Below the pieces are notes generated by a model that was not told the DNA's origin, searched no databases, and was given only the letters and a program-made list of their open reading frames with translations. 64,000 nucleotides of DNA. Source: Paenibacillus sp. J2TS4 (lineage in GTDB: Bacteria; Bacillota; Bacilli; Paenibacillales; NBRC-103111). Where the stretch lies: assembly GCF_018403245.1 (NCBI RefSeq), contig NZ_BOSH01000009.1, forward strand, positions 1 to 64,000, read 5' to 3'. This document shows positions 24,642 to 34,111 of this stretch, one piece after another; position 1 is the first letter of the stretch; each line of letters starts with the position of its first letter. The position numbers and the translations under genes are program-made.

Positions 24642-27347
24642 CTACCGGCGGAGCGGACTGATCTCTTTATGATCGATAGCGATTTGAAATCGACGACGAA
24701 AGCTGGAAATATCGGCATCGGAAGGAAAAGCCCCGTCCTTTCTCCCGTAGCAGACATTCTCATAGAGCTTGGCCCATTCCGCCATTAAGCGCGCAGTTGA
24801 CTCGTCCGCAATATGAAGGCTGCGAGTGTACTCCCTAAATGTCAGGTTAGCCGGTTTGGGCCCGGTGATGCGGTACAGCATCATCCAGATCTTGTCCATG
24901 CTTCGTATCAGCTTTAGCTGATGACTACAGCCCCTTCCTGTCATTTGCAGGGCGGGACGAACACTACGGCTTCGGCGGATAGATGGACGGAAGAAGTAAG
25001 TCAGAGAAATCACGACAGCTGCGGCCAGTGCGGCACCCAGCCAAATGACAGGTGAAGCGGGCGGCCTCGCCCCGATTACTCTTCGCACTTCCTCCATCCT
25101 GTTATCCAGCCATGAGGTCAACAGCGATAGTCCTTGCCCTTGTTCTTGTCCTTTCCTCCCCTCAGAGGACTGATGGGCTGTAGCCGCCCCGTTCTCGCTA
25201 CCCGTAGTGTTCACACCGGCAGCTACCTGATTCGACGTATCGGATGAACCTTGCTCCGCTTTCCCACTTTCCGTATCCGAAGGGCCTAAGCCCGGAGATA
25301 CGTTCACGCCGATTCCATCTGAGGAGCTGCCATAACCGGGAGTCGGTTCGAACGGCACCCACCCATAGCCCGGAAAAAACACCTCCGGCCAAGAGTGAGC
25401 ATGCAGGTTGCGAACAGTCGCTTCATAGCGGAGATTTGTCCTGGCTTCGTCAGGTTCCGCCTCTGCCGCTGCGGCCTCGGCCCATTCTTCGTTATGCCGG
25501 GCTTCATTGTCGGAGTCGGCAGCAGCTACATAGGAAGATGTGGGCGGACCGGCAAATGTCCTGGATGAAGTCACTGTCTCTATAACCGAGGACTCCCCAT
25601 TATTCTTGGGTCGGGGATAAGCAGCCAGCACGGTATCTTCATCGGTCAGTCTGATCTCTCCAGGCGCGAACCCTTTGACCCAGCGGGCGGGGACACCTGC
25701 AGCCCGTAAAAGTACAACCATCGAAGTCGAAAAATAATCACAATACCCCGTCTGGTGACCGAATAAGAAGGAGTCGACGAAGTCTTCATCCTGCGATGGT
25801 GCTGCGGCCTCCATACTATATTGAAAGTTTTCTTGTAGGAATAATTCAATCGCTTTGGCCCGTTCGTAATCGCTGCCGGCATCTTTCGTTAGTTGCTCCG
25901 CCAAATCTATAACCCTTTGCGGAAGCGATTCGGGCAGCTGCACATACTGCTCCCCTACCTCCCGCAAATCGGGCGGTCCGGCCGCCGACAATCGTTCAGG
26001 CCGGTTCTCCGGCAGAGCGACCTTCACCGTGTAGGAGCGCAGCCGCTGTTTGCCCTCGGCGGCCACCACTGCGTCCGATAACGGACGATAGGCCGCCCGC
26101 TCCGCCGGAAGCGCACTGCCGTCCGCCGCCGTCAGCTGCTCCACCGCGAGGACAGTGCCCCCAGCAAAGATTAAATTGCCGGGGGACGTGTCGCGAAACA
26201 GCACCCGCTGCGTAATGACGCGCGGATGAGCTTCCTCGGCGTCGCTCGCGTCGTCCCGAGGGGCGAGGGCCTGGCCGGCCTCCGGCGAGATCGTCGAGGG
26301 CTCGCCGGACAGCGACCACCCGCGGCCATCGTACGTGTCCCTCGTCTCGCCGCGCCAGTAGGTCGGCTCGTCCGTGAGCGCGACGAAGAAGCTGCCTTCG
26401 TCGGGGACGACTGGCCCGCCCAGCGCCGCATCGCCCAGCGAGTAGCCCGTGCGGGCGGCGGCCTCCGCCCAGCGGATCCCCGCCGCCTCTTGTGGCGCGG
26501 ACGCGGCCAGTCCGGACAACCGGTCGGTAATGAATCGCTCTGCGGCCTGCCGGTATTGCGGAAGCTTCCACGCTTCCGATACCGGGCCCCCGAGCGATGC
26601 ACCGACCGTTCCGGACAGCAGGCAGGCCGCGATCAGCAGGGCCGAGCCGGCGGACCAGCGCGTGAGCCAGCCCTTGCCGGCGCCCACGGCGGCATATTGC
26701 TGCTTAAGGCGGGGAATCCGATTGGCCGCAGCCAAGGTAAGGCCGACTGCCATCGTCCGCAGCAAGGCGGCCTCGGCGGCCACGTGGAACCACGCATCCA
26801 GCGCAAGCAAATAAACGGCGGTCGCGGCGACGAGCCACAAAATCCGCTTTTTGACAAGAAGCAAGGATTGCACGGCTTCCGCCAGAAGCGCAAGGCTGAT
26901 AAACAGCCATAAAGTCCGTGACGGCCCGCTGATGGAAGGCCAGCGCCCGTCCCATAACGCTATCAGATCGTCCATTAAGACGCCGCCATAAGCCGGCAGC
27001 CATCCGCCTAAAGGAAATAATGCGGAATAATATAGGAGGCCGACCCAAGCCAAGGCGATACCAAGCTTCATCGCCCAGGTTAAGACTGCCGGCAGCCGCA
27101 GCAGATCCAAGATTAGGTACCCGGCGATGCCTATCACAAAAGGAGTTGACGACGAAAGCAGGCTAACGCCTGGAATCTGAGGCAGTGGCGCCAGCCATTC
27201 TCGAAGCAAAACAAACAATAGAAGTGTCGATACCGCGTCCGTCATCCATTGCGTCAAGGATGAACCAGCCAATGGCGGGAACCCTTTCCGGTCCGGGCCG
27301 GGGATTCCGGTACTAGCCGTTGGAGTAGGCAACGATAAGTTCGTCAT
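24642..27347 (-). CDS. Transglutaminase-like membrane protein (TgpA/DUF3488 type)
   Basis: 901 residues. An N-terminal block of about seven membrane helices (to about residue 250) is followed by a large extracytoplasmic region with a transglutaminase-like domain. The nucleophile is in GYCDYFSTSMVVLLRAAG and the His in HAHSWPEVFFPGYGWVPFEP. A last helix (PVIWLGAALAAAVVISLTYFF) leads to a cytoplasmic DUF4129-like tail. The function in Bacillales is unknown; relatives may modify envelope proteins. It overlaps the DUF58 gene by 35 bases, with GGGGGG before ATG 27347. Third gene of the MoxR-DUF58-TgpA operon. Confidence 0.88.
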   Translation of the reverse strand: MTNLSLPTPTASTGIPGPDRKGFPPLAGSSLTQWMTDAVSTLLLFVLLREWLAPLPQIPGVSLLSSSTPFVIGIAGYLILDLLRLPAVLTWAMKLGIALAWVGLLYYSALFPLGGWLPAYGGVLMDDLIALWDGRWPSISGPSRTLWLFISLALLAEAVQSLLLVKKRILWLVAATAVYLLALDAWFHVAAEAALLRTMAVGLTLAAANRIPRLKQQYAAVGAGKGWLTRWSAGSALLIAACLLSGTVGASLGGPVSEAWKLPQYRQAAERFITDRLSGLAASAPQEAAGIRWAEAAARTGYSLGDAALGGPVVPDEGSFFVALTDEPTYWRGETRDTYDGRGWSLSGEPSTISPEAGQALAPRDDASDAEEAHPRVITQRVLFRDTSPGNLIFAGGTVLAVEQLTAADGSALPAERAAYRPLSDAVVAAEGKQRLRSYTVKVALPENRPERLSAAGPPDLREVGEQYVQLPESLPQRVIDLAEQLTKDAGSDYERAKAIELFLQENFQYSMEAAAPSQDEDFVDSFLFGHQTGYCDYFSTSMVVLLRAAGVPARWVKGFAPGEIRLTDEDTVLAAYPRPKNNGESSVIETVTSSRTFAGPPTSSYVAAADSDNEARHNEEWAEAAAAEAEPDEARTNLRYEATVRNLHAHSWPEVFFPGYGWVPFEPTPGYGSSSDGIGVNVSPGLGPSDTESGKAEQGSSDTSNQVAAGVNTTGSENGAATAHQSSEGRKGQEQGQGLSLLTSWLDNRMEEVRRVIGARPPASPVIWLGAALAAAVVISLTYFFRPSIRRSRSVRPALQMTGRGCSHQLKLIRSMDKIWMMLYRITGPKPANLTFREYTRSLHIADESTARLMAEWAKLYENVCYGRKDGAFPSDADISSFRRRFQIAIDHKEISPLRR

Positions 27348-28557
27348 CGTCTATCCCCCCTTCCGTCCGAAGCGCCGTTGAATCTGTCATCACTTCACAG
27401 CCCATGTAACGGAGCGCCTGCTCCCATTTATTCTGATCAGGCGCGGCATGAGAACCTGGCACATACAGGATAGTAAGTTGTCTTCTTCCCGAGCGAACCA
27501 GCTTCAAGCTTTGAACCAATCTCTCGTCTATTCGCGAAGGGAGGCAGTAGATCTGTGTCTCCTCCCCGGGGCGCAGCCCATAATGCAGCAGTTCATCCGT
27601 CATTCGCATCGGGCTGCCGTTCTCCGGTTCCAGCTCGGCCAACTGCTTATGCATCCGAATAAACTCCATTTCCCCTGAACCAGGGGACCCCGTATGCGGA
27701 ACGCCGCCACAGTACAGACTGACTTCCCGGCCCGATCGTCTGGCAGCCTCCAGCAACCCGGCGGCCAAAGAAATTCTTCTTTCCCAGCATGGGTCTACTA
27801 CGCCGGACCTCATGCCCTCCCGAGAGCCGGCTCCTTCCAGGGAACGATCGAGAAAAATAAGCGTTCTTCCCCGGATAGCCCCTGCGGACTCCCTTGTTCG
27901 CAAGGATCCGTTCCTGGCTGTTGCTTTCCAATGGATTCGGTTAAGCGGATCGCCCGGCTCGTAATTGCGCACCAATCCTGAAAATCCTTCCCCCGATGAT
28001 ACGGGAAGGCCTGTCGGAGTATCCGTTTGAAGAGCAGCTTTATCCGTTCTTCCCGGGATTGCCGCAGGATGGGCAAAAACGATCAGCTCCGCCGATTCCA
28101 GAGAAGTTTTCCTTTTATCGACTAAACCAAACCAATCGCCTGTGATCGCTTCTGTCCGTTCGAACCGATAAGTTCCTCTGCTCAAGCCGCGAATCGAGTA
28201 GGAATAAGCCGCTTCCTTGCGAAACCAGGGAAACAATAAGCGTGACGAAGTATAAGTCTGTCCGCTGGATAGATGAGTCCACTCCTCGCGAACAATTAGC
28301 CAGGGCAAAGGGAGGAGGGAGCGCCAGCTCAGCTTAATTTCTACATTTGCCATTTCTCCTGCGGGAACATAATTTCGTGTAATATGACGTTGTATGCGAC
28401 AATCGTGCAGGCAAAAAACAGGAATCAATAAAGCATGCAGCGCCAACACGCTTAAGCTGACGAGGGCTAACGCCGACGCTCTCTCCGCCCCTGCCGCCAA
28501 CGTCCATAGGAACATTCCAGCAAGCGGCAGAAGCAGCAGGATTCTTCCCCACCTCAT
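27313..28557 (-). CDS. DUF58 domain protein
   Basis: About 414 residues from ATG 28557. The frame is open to 28686, but that ATG overlaps the MoxR stop (ATGA) and has GGGGGAG upstream, so it is the coupled start. Two N-terminal helices (ILLLLPLAGMFLWTLAAGA; ALALVSLSVLALHALLIPV) are followed by a beta-rich part and the DUF58 signature YEPGDPLNRIHWKATARNG, after which a vWA-like fold continues. DUF58 proteins work with MoxR ATPases, probably as chaperone targets or adaptors. Confidence 0.88.
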   Translation of the reverse strand: MRWGRILLLLPLAGMFLWTLAAGAERASALALVSLSVLALHALLIPVFCLHDCRIQRHITRNYVPAGEMANVEIKLSWRSLLPLPWLIVREEWTHLSSGQTYTSSRLLFPWFRKEAAYSYSIRGLSRGTYRFERTEAITGDWFGLVDKRKTSLESAELIVFAHPAAIPGRTDKAALQTDTPTGLPVSSGEGFSGLVRNYEPGDPLNRIHWKATARNGSLRTRESAGAIRGRTLIFLDRSLEGAGSREGMRSGVVDPCWERRISLAAGLLEAARRSGREVSLYCGGVPHTGSPGSGEMEFIRMHKQLAELEPENGSPMRMTDELLHYGLRPGEETQIYCLPSRIDERLVQSLKLVRSGRRQLTILYVPGSHAAPDQNKWEQALRYMGCEVMTDSTALRTEGGIDDDELIVAYSNG

Positions 28558-29570
28558 CTGGCTCTCCCCCTGAGAGAGCTTGGGCCATTTGGACCGTAGA
28601 GCCCGGGAATGTTTCTCTGCTCGACCAGCTGCTCCAGCAATCGATCTGCGCTTTGGCCCGCCAGCTTGGCCTCGGGAGTCAACCACAGACGGTGAGCTAG
28701 CGTCATAGCTGCCACCTCTTTAATATCGTCCGGAATGACATAGCCTCTTCCTTGCATGAGGGCCTTCGCCTGGGCCGTATGCATAAGCGCCAAAGAAGCG
28801 CGGGGGCTGGCTCCCAGCTCAAGATCAGGATGATTTCTCGTCGCCGTCACGAGCTCGACAATGTAATGCTTTAACGAATCGTCCACGTGCACGGATCTTA
28901 CCCTTTTTTGCAGCTTGATCAGCTCTTCCTGGAGCAATACGGTTTTGACATAATCGGCCGGATGCCGCTCCCTATCCTGACTTCTCCCCAGCAGCTCTAC
29001 CTCATGCCGCTTGTCGGGATACCCCAAGCCTATGCGGATAAGAAAACGATCCATTTGTGCCTCTGGCAGCCGATAGGTTCCTTCATATTCAATCGGATTC
29101 TGGGTGGCTAACAAGATAAAAGGGGATGGAAGCCGGTAGGTTATTCCGTCCACGGTCACATGCTTCTCCTCCATGGCTTCCAGCAGCGCAGCTTGAGTTT
29201 TGGCCGGGGTTCGATTTAATTCGTCGGCCAGCACAATATTGGAAAATAAAGGACCCGGACGAAACTCAAACTCATTCGTATGACGATTAAATACCGAAAC
29301 GCCGGTAATATCGGACGGCAGCATATCCGGAGTGAATTGAATCCGCTTGAAGCTGCAATCCATCGTTCGGGCTAAAGCCCGGACCAGTGTTGTCTTGCCT
29401 ACCCCGGGAACATCCTCCAGCAGCACGTGCCCGCCGCACAGAACCGCAATAAGCACTTGCTCCACCGCATCCCGCTTGCCGATTACCGCTTGTTCCACAT
29501 TGGATATGATCCGCTCGATCCACTCCTCCGGTTGATCAAAGAGCAGAGAAGGATTAGTTGATATTGACAT
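28554..29570 (-). CDS. MoxR family AAA+ ATPase
   Basis: 338 residues. Walker A EDVPGVGKTTLVRAL (about residue 53), Walker B NIVLADELNRTPAKTQAALLEAM, sensor 1 FILLATQNP, arginine finger and sensor 2 region in PEAQMDRFLIRIGLGYP and GASPRASLAL. MoxR ATPases act as chaperones that help assemble or activate partner complexes. First gene of the MoxR-DUF58-TgpA operon; the next start overlaps its stop. Ribosome site AGGGAGG before ATG 29570. Start and length are typical. Confidence 0.93.
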   Translation of the reverse strand: MSISTNPSLLFDQPEEWIERIISNVEQAVIGKRDAVEQVLIAVLCGGHVLLEDVPGVGKTTLVRALARTMDCSFKRIQFTPDMLPSDITGVSVFNRHTNEFEFRPGPLFSNIVLADELNRTPAKTQAALLEAMEEKHVTVDGITYRLPSPFILLATQNPIEYEGTYRLPEAQMDRFLIRIGLGYPDKRHEVELLGRSQDRERHPADYVKTVLLQEELIKLQKRVRSVHVDDSLKHYIVELVTATRNHPDLELGASPRASLALMHTAQAKALMQGRGYVIPDDIKEVAAMTLAHRLWLTPEAKLAGQSADRLLEQLVEQRNIPGLYGPNGPSSLRGRAR

Positions 29571-29721
29571 GGATAGCCAGCCTCCCTAACTAAGGACTTT
29601 TAAATCTAGCTTTGCCATCCTATCAATTTTTTAGACGTGATAGAGCTTGGGCCGCTTGATAAGGAGCCGCATAATGAATAAAATCGCCAACCCGGGGAAC
29701 GGCCCGAATTGACGATTGTTT

Positions 29722-30936
29722 TTACTTTACTTCTATCATCCGTAAAACGGTATCGTACTCTACATATTTATAATAGTCGCCGTTCATCCATAACAAAACA
29801 GCGGGCTCCCCTGCCGCAGAACGGGAAAGAAACGGGCGCACATGATTTTTGTCCGATTGCTGCGTCAAGGTACGGTGTTGCCACGTACGTCCCCCGTCTG
29901 TTGTATGCCAATGCTCGATTTCAAACCTTTCACCTGTTTTCCTCGAAAGATAGACTTGGGAAGGATCACGCTGATCCAAAACGATGCCGCCTGAATAATA
30001 CGGTTCCGTTTCCACCGTACCGGCGCGTGTCTGTGGAAACCATGGCCCGGCCGCCGTCATTTCATTCGTTTCCCAGCCTCCCTTATGCCAACGGCTATAA
30101 TAATAACGGTGATCCGTTTGCGTTACAAATACGGCATACACCACGACCGGAGCGCCATGAGCGTCTTGGGCGACATCCCAGATCCATGTATTTCGCTCTT
30201 CACGGCGGGCATCGTACACGATGTGCATTTCCTCCAGCTTCAGCGGCAATTCGCTTGCTTGTTTAATTAGCGTTCCGTCGGCCCGGTAAAAAGCGCCTTG
30301 TTTATATTGCACATAGTATATATTGTTGTGCTGATATGCATTCGGATGGCCGTCGGTGCACGCGATGTGTATCGTATTGGTTCCATTCGTGGCAAATCGA
30401 GTGTACGGGCGGTGACCGCTGTTTTCGATTAAAGTCTGCGCCGCGGACCAATTATTCGATCTCACATCGCGGGTTGTGCTGAAGCTTGGGTTAAAATTGC
30501 CTCCGCGCCAAAACAAATACAACTGCTCCTCGTTTGTTAAATATATCGGTGTCGGGTAGGTGTACCCTTTCGATCCTTCCGTGTTCACGGCCAGCAAGTT
30601 TTCTTCGCCGAACGAGTATAAGTCTTCGGCTCGCTTCGTCGTGCGATAAAACAGTTCTTTGCCGTTATGCGCCGAATAAAAAATTGTGATATGTCCGCTT
30701 TCATCAATATACAGTGTTGGGTTGGCGTGATCGTCCTGCTGCAGTTCAGGATGAATTACGACGGCGTCCGTGGATTTAGACTGGTGATCATAATACCCGG
30801 CCATAATGGCCCCTTTCATTGTAATCCAACCTGCATAAGTCCGCTGATGATGCCCGGCAAAGTAGACCGCCCGCGGATCGGCAAAAAAACACCATGCGCC
30901 GTCCGCCGCGAACGTTTGATAAGAATGATTATCCAT
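29722..30936 (-). CDS. BNR_4-type beta-propeller protein, likely polysaccharide-active
   Basis: 404 residues, no signal peptide. The sequence shows recurring propeller-blade features: ADPRAVYFAGHHQRTYAGWI, NPTLYIDESGHITIFYSAHN, YPTPIYLTNEEQLYLFWRG, HIACTDGHPNA and HWHTTDGGRTWQ (a BNR-like SxDxGxTW-type motif). This is the BNR_4 family, which includes polysaccharide lyases (ulvan-type) and glycosidases. GGGGAGG precedes ATG 30936. A broken sugar-binding lipoprotein gene ends 18 bases upstream, so it was probably part of an oligosaccharide-use operon. The exact reaction is not deducible. Confidence 0.72.
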   Translation of the reverse strand: MDNHSYQTFAADGAWCFFADPRAVYFAGHHQRTYAGWITMKGAIMAGYYDHQSKSTDAVVIHPELQQDDHANPTLYIDESGHITIFYSAHNGKELFYRTTKRAEDLYSFGEENLLAVNTEGSKGYTYPTPIYLTNEEQLYLFWRGGNFNPSFSTTRDVRSNNWSAAQTLIENSGHRPYTRFATNGTNTIHIACTDGHPNAYQHNNIYYVQYKQGAFYRADGTLIKQASELPLKLEEMHIVYDARREERNTWIWDVAQDAHGAPVVVYAVFVTQTDHRYYYSRWHKGGWETNEMTAAGPWFPQTRAGTVETEPYYSGGIVLDQRDPSQVYLSRKTGERFEIEHWHTTDGGRTWQHRTLTQQSDKNHVRPFLSRSAAGEPAVLLWMNGDYYKYVEYDTVLRMIEVK

Positions 30937-30954
30937 AATATATAACCTCCCCTA

Positions 30955-31650
30955 TTAGTTGACACGTTTATAGGCTTCGCGAGTAATATCCATAAGCTCA
31001 TCCAGACCAAGATTTATAGCTTCCTGCACATACTGATCCCACTCGCTCAGATCGCGATCCCCTAGAATAAACCGGGTAATTTGTTCTTCGCGATGCTTGT
31101 TGATCGCTGTCTGCAACAAGGAAACACGGTTCAGCTCGCTTTCCACATATTGCGGCCCCACACGGAATGCGCTGTCATGCTGGCGGGCAAGTTCGTAAGC
31201 CTGTCTCTGCTCCTCGGTGGCCGGAACCAAGTGGGCGTCATAGTCAAACCACGCATAGGCCGTGTTCGTGGCCAAACCGGTCTTTTTACGCACATCACTC
31301 ACATCCAGATACTCTGGGCGCAGCTTTTTGACGCCGTTATCTGTCACGTACACCTCATCGCCTTTGCCCCAGCTGAGCACTTCTTTCCCTTCCTCGCTAA
31401 AAAACCAATCATACGCCTGCAGGATTTCTTTGCTCTTGTTTGATTTAGAAGAAACCGCTACTCCCGCTTCAATATATATATGGATTGACATTAAACCCGG
31501 GCAAACCTTCCGGCGGAGGCATAAACGCCAAGTTGAAATCGGGATTCGTCTCTTTCATCGGGATGTTGAAAAGGTCCAGCCGGCCGATATAATCAAGCAG
31601 AATAAATGTTTGATCGATCGCATGTTTAAAAGGTTCAGCGGAAGAATGTA
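30955..31650 (-). pseudogene. Broken extracellular solute-binding protein (LipO/YtcQ-like)
   Basis: The C-terminal 160-170 residues of a family 1 oligosaccharide-binding protein are intact (ILQAYDWFFSEEGKEVLSWG at the start, ending ITREAYKRVN). Upstream a second frame reads TFILLDYIGRLDLFNIPMKE and ends FNVNPYIY then a stop, where the two frames would join. The N-terminal about 350 residues, including the signal peptide and lipobox, are absent. So the gene is truncated and frameshifted, leaving the downstream BNR_4 gene without its importer. Confidence 0.8.
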
Positions 31651-31866
31651 ACCGCGGGAGTACCGCAAAACCCGCTTATCCGATACGGATTCGATTTCAG
31701 CACAGCTCTAGCTGTTGTATTGTTCGGATCGTGCGAGACTGATCCTGTTTCTTTACGACGGCACCGTCAGCTAACCGCAGCCAAAATCGTTAAACGACAA
31801 TCCCCCGGCATACAGACGAATGAAGCGTGCACCGTGTTTTTCTTGGATGATGGATGGTGGGACGCT
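31651..31866. other. Gap with possible further remnant
   Basis: About 215 bases between the broken binding protein and the deacetylase. A short minus-strand stretch reading HGARFIRLYAGGLSFNDFG before a stop (about 31775-31850) looks protein-like, but I cannot identify it. No complete gene. Confidence 0.35.
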
Positions 31867-33249
31867 TTAGGGTTTGCTTTTCGATAGGGCCGAAGCAGGT
31901 GTTCTCTCCCAAGGGAGCCAGAGGCCCTTCTCGGATTCGATCTGCACCGTCCGCTCATCCGGCTCGAGTGAATAATCCGTTATCCGATAGTGAAACAGCT
32001 CCGCCATCATTCGCAGGCCAACGTAGATCTCTCCATCCACCCACTGCACATCCGCCATGTGATAGGTTCCGCTTTCGCCAAAAAAGCTCCAGTGAATGAC
32101 CCCATGAGTCGGATCGATTTCGGCCTCTCTCATCCCGGACCGCAGGATTACCGTTCCCTCTTCACCCCCGGGACCGCTCCATTCCAATTCCGCTCCCCAT
32201 GCGTCTGCCAGCTTCTGCAATGGTACAGTAAACCGTCCCTTCTCAAATTGATATTGGCCGGGGTTCAGCGTCCATGGCTCCCCGTCCCAACTGATCTGTA
32301 GAGGAATGGAGCGCTCCTCTGCGTTTTCCTCCTGGGGAAACTCCATGTTTGCGTATTCCTGATGATGCTTGCGCACCTTCATCGTCTGCTGCACAAACTG
32401 GTCATACCTGGTATTACGCTGCCATTTGAGCGGACCTACTTTGAACTGGACCGGATCTTCCTTCTCCTCCAATGCAGCAAAAGAGTAACCTTTATCCTTA
32501 TAAAACTTAATAATGTCGGGAAGCGCTTTAACCGTTTCCTGATGCCCTTGGCCATCATGTAAAAGCACGGTCAGCTCATGCCGCAGCGGGCTTTGCTTCA
32601 CCGTCGCGATAATTTCGGAAGCCGGAACCCCCCGGCGTTTGGAGTCCCCGCTATCGACATTCCAATCGACGATCCGATATCCCGCCTCCTTTAAATAGTA
32701 GAAGTAGAAGGCGTCAAAGTTTGTATAAGTCCCGCCCGGCGCACGAAGCAAGGTGGGACGCTTCCCGGTCAGTTCCTCCAAGATTTGTTCTGTAGTTACC
32801 GTCTGTTCCCAGAAATGATCAAAATCTCGATATAGATCTTTATAAACGTGATTATATGAATGATTCCCAAGGCTATGTCCTTCGTCTACTATTCTAGCAA
32901 TCGTCTCCGGGTACTGCTCCGCCATCTGGCCAAGTACGAAGAAAGTCGCCGGAATTCCTTCCTCTGCCAACAAATCCAACACCTGCGGCGTCAGACCGCT
33001 CGGACCATCATCAAACGTTAAATAAACCGTAGGCTGGGCTGGAGGCTCCGCATCCATCGGCTCTTCCCCTACGCTTCCGCCCCTCAGCTTGGAATACAGT
33101 TCGGCAAGCCCCTGCTCGCTGTCTAATGAAGAAGCATCCGTCGTTGCTGCAGTCAACCAAGCCATTGTGATCAATCCAATGCTCACCAGAAAGACGAGCC
33201 GCACCGCAGCCCGAATCCATAAAGGGGTCGAATAAGTAGGATGAATCAA
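31867..33249 (-). CDS. Polysaccharide deacetylase (NodB domain), membrane-anchored
   Basis: About 460 residues from TTG 33249, which lies 7 bases after GGAGGG; an ATG at 33276 and an open frame to 33396 are alternatives. One N-terminal helix (AVRLVFLVSIGLITMAWLTA) anchors it outside the membrane. NodB motifs follow: TFDDGPS (motif 1), HSLGNHSYNH (motif 2, metal His pair), RAPGG (motif 3), VDWNVDSGD (motif 4) and VLLHDG (motif 5). The C-terminal 150 residues resemble a copper-amine-oxidase-N/stalk-like domain. Likely deacetylates cell-wall glycan or another polysaccharide. Confidence 0.88.
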   Translation of the reverse strand: MIHPTYSTPLWIRAAVRLVFLVSIGLITMAWLTAATTDASSLDSEQGLAELYSKLRGGSVGEEPMDAEPPAQPTVYLTFDDGPSGLTPQVLDLLAEEGIPATFFVLGQMAEQYPETIARIVDEGHSLGNHSYNHVYKDLYRDFDHFWEQTVTTEQILEELTGKRPTLLRAPGGTYTNFDAFYFYYLKEAGYRIVDWNVDSGDSKRRGVPASEIIATVKQSPLRHELTVLLHDGQGHQETVKALPDIIKFYKDKGYSFAALEEKEDPVQFKVGPLKWQRNTRYDQFVQQTMKVRKHHQEYANMEFPQEENAEERSIPLQISWDGEPWTLNPGQYQFEKGRFTVPLQKLADAWGAELEWSGPGGEEGTVILRSGMREAEIDPTHGVIHWSFFGESGTYHMADVQWVDGEIYVGLRMMAELFHYRITDYSLEPDERTVQIESEKGLWLPWERTPASALSKSKP

Positions 33250-33513
33250 GGAAATCCCTCCGCTCAGCTCTATCATCAATCGATTCTGATAGAGTATATG
33301 GAAACGGCTGGGACAATATGACTGAAAAACGCAGGGATACGGGAGAAGAGTATAAGTAGGGTACAGTATTACTTTCCTTCCCGCAGCGATTTTCATGAGG
33401 CGGGCTTACATCCGCGCCGCTCGCACTCACGCGCCTCCCGACGTACGGCAGAGCATAGCATGAACGGAAGTCGGCGCGCGATGATAATTAGCCCTATGGC
33501 TGGTAAAAGTGTT

Positions 33514-33694
33514 GACTGCAAATGTGCAGTCGTTTGCCTACATTTTCTTGAGATTTGAATGGTTTACTGCAAAAATACATTCAAACGGAGGAAAAAGGTT
33601 CAAATTTCAAGAATTTAGAGGTTTTGACTGCATTTTTGCATTAGAATGACCCGTATTTGTGATATACGCCCGAATCGACTGCACTTTTGCAGTG
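33514..33694. repeat. Cluster of TGCA-centred short palindromes
   Basis: Four related short hairpins: GACTGCAAATGTGCAGTC (33514-33531, perfect arms), a degenerate copy ACTGCAAAAATACAT near 33565, GACTGCATTTTTGCATTAG near 33625-33643, and ACTGCACTTTTGCAGT (33678-33693). Spacing is 50-60 bases. The same motif family recurs at 55130-55308. The region lies between two genes and has no open frame of note. Confidence 0.7.
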
Positions 33695-33814
33695 GGAGAA
33701 CTCTCTGGAGCACCTCAACATTAAACTAACGACACATCCTTAACCCACTTTGCCAAATTCAAAAGCTCAAAGGAGCGGCGGCTTCATTCCGTCCGAACTT
33801 CTTTGATCTCGTGC

Positions 33815-33955
33815 CGCTCTCTCCCTCTCGCTTTCCTCTCCCTCTCGCTTTTCCCCTCCCTCACCTTCTCGCTTTCCTCTCCCTCTCGCTTTTCCCCTCC
33901 CTCACCTTCTCGCTTTCCCCTCCCTCTCGCTTTCCTCTCCCCCTCGCTTCCCTCT
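33815..33955. repeat. Pyrimidine-rich tandem repeat, about 41-bp unit
   Basis: Almost pure C/T on the plus strand, built of CTCTCCCTCTCGCTTTTCCC-like blocks and CTCCCTCACCTTCTCGCTTTC-like blocks alternating (combined unit about 41 bp, two full copies plus partials). The minus strand reads as an E/R/K/G-rich frame (33784-34131) that starts inside the end of the nuclease-like gene; I regard it as a product of the repeat rather than a gene. Confidence 0.75.
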
Positions 33956-34111
33956 CCCGTTTCCAATCCCATTCCTCCGTCTAATTCTTCGCTATTTTCT
34001 AAGAAAGTCCGGCCTAAGTCACTTTCAACTTCCCCTGGTCTATTCCCGTTTTTATTTTCCAGTTTCATTCCCTGGGGTGCTTTCTCCGTTTCATCTCCTG
34101 GTCCTTCATTC

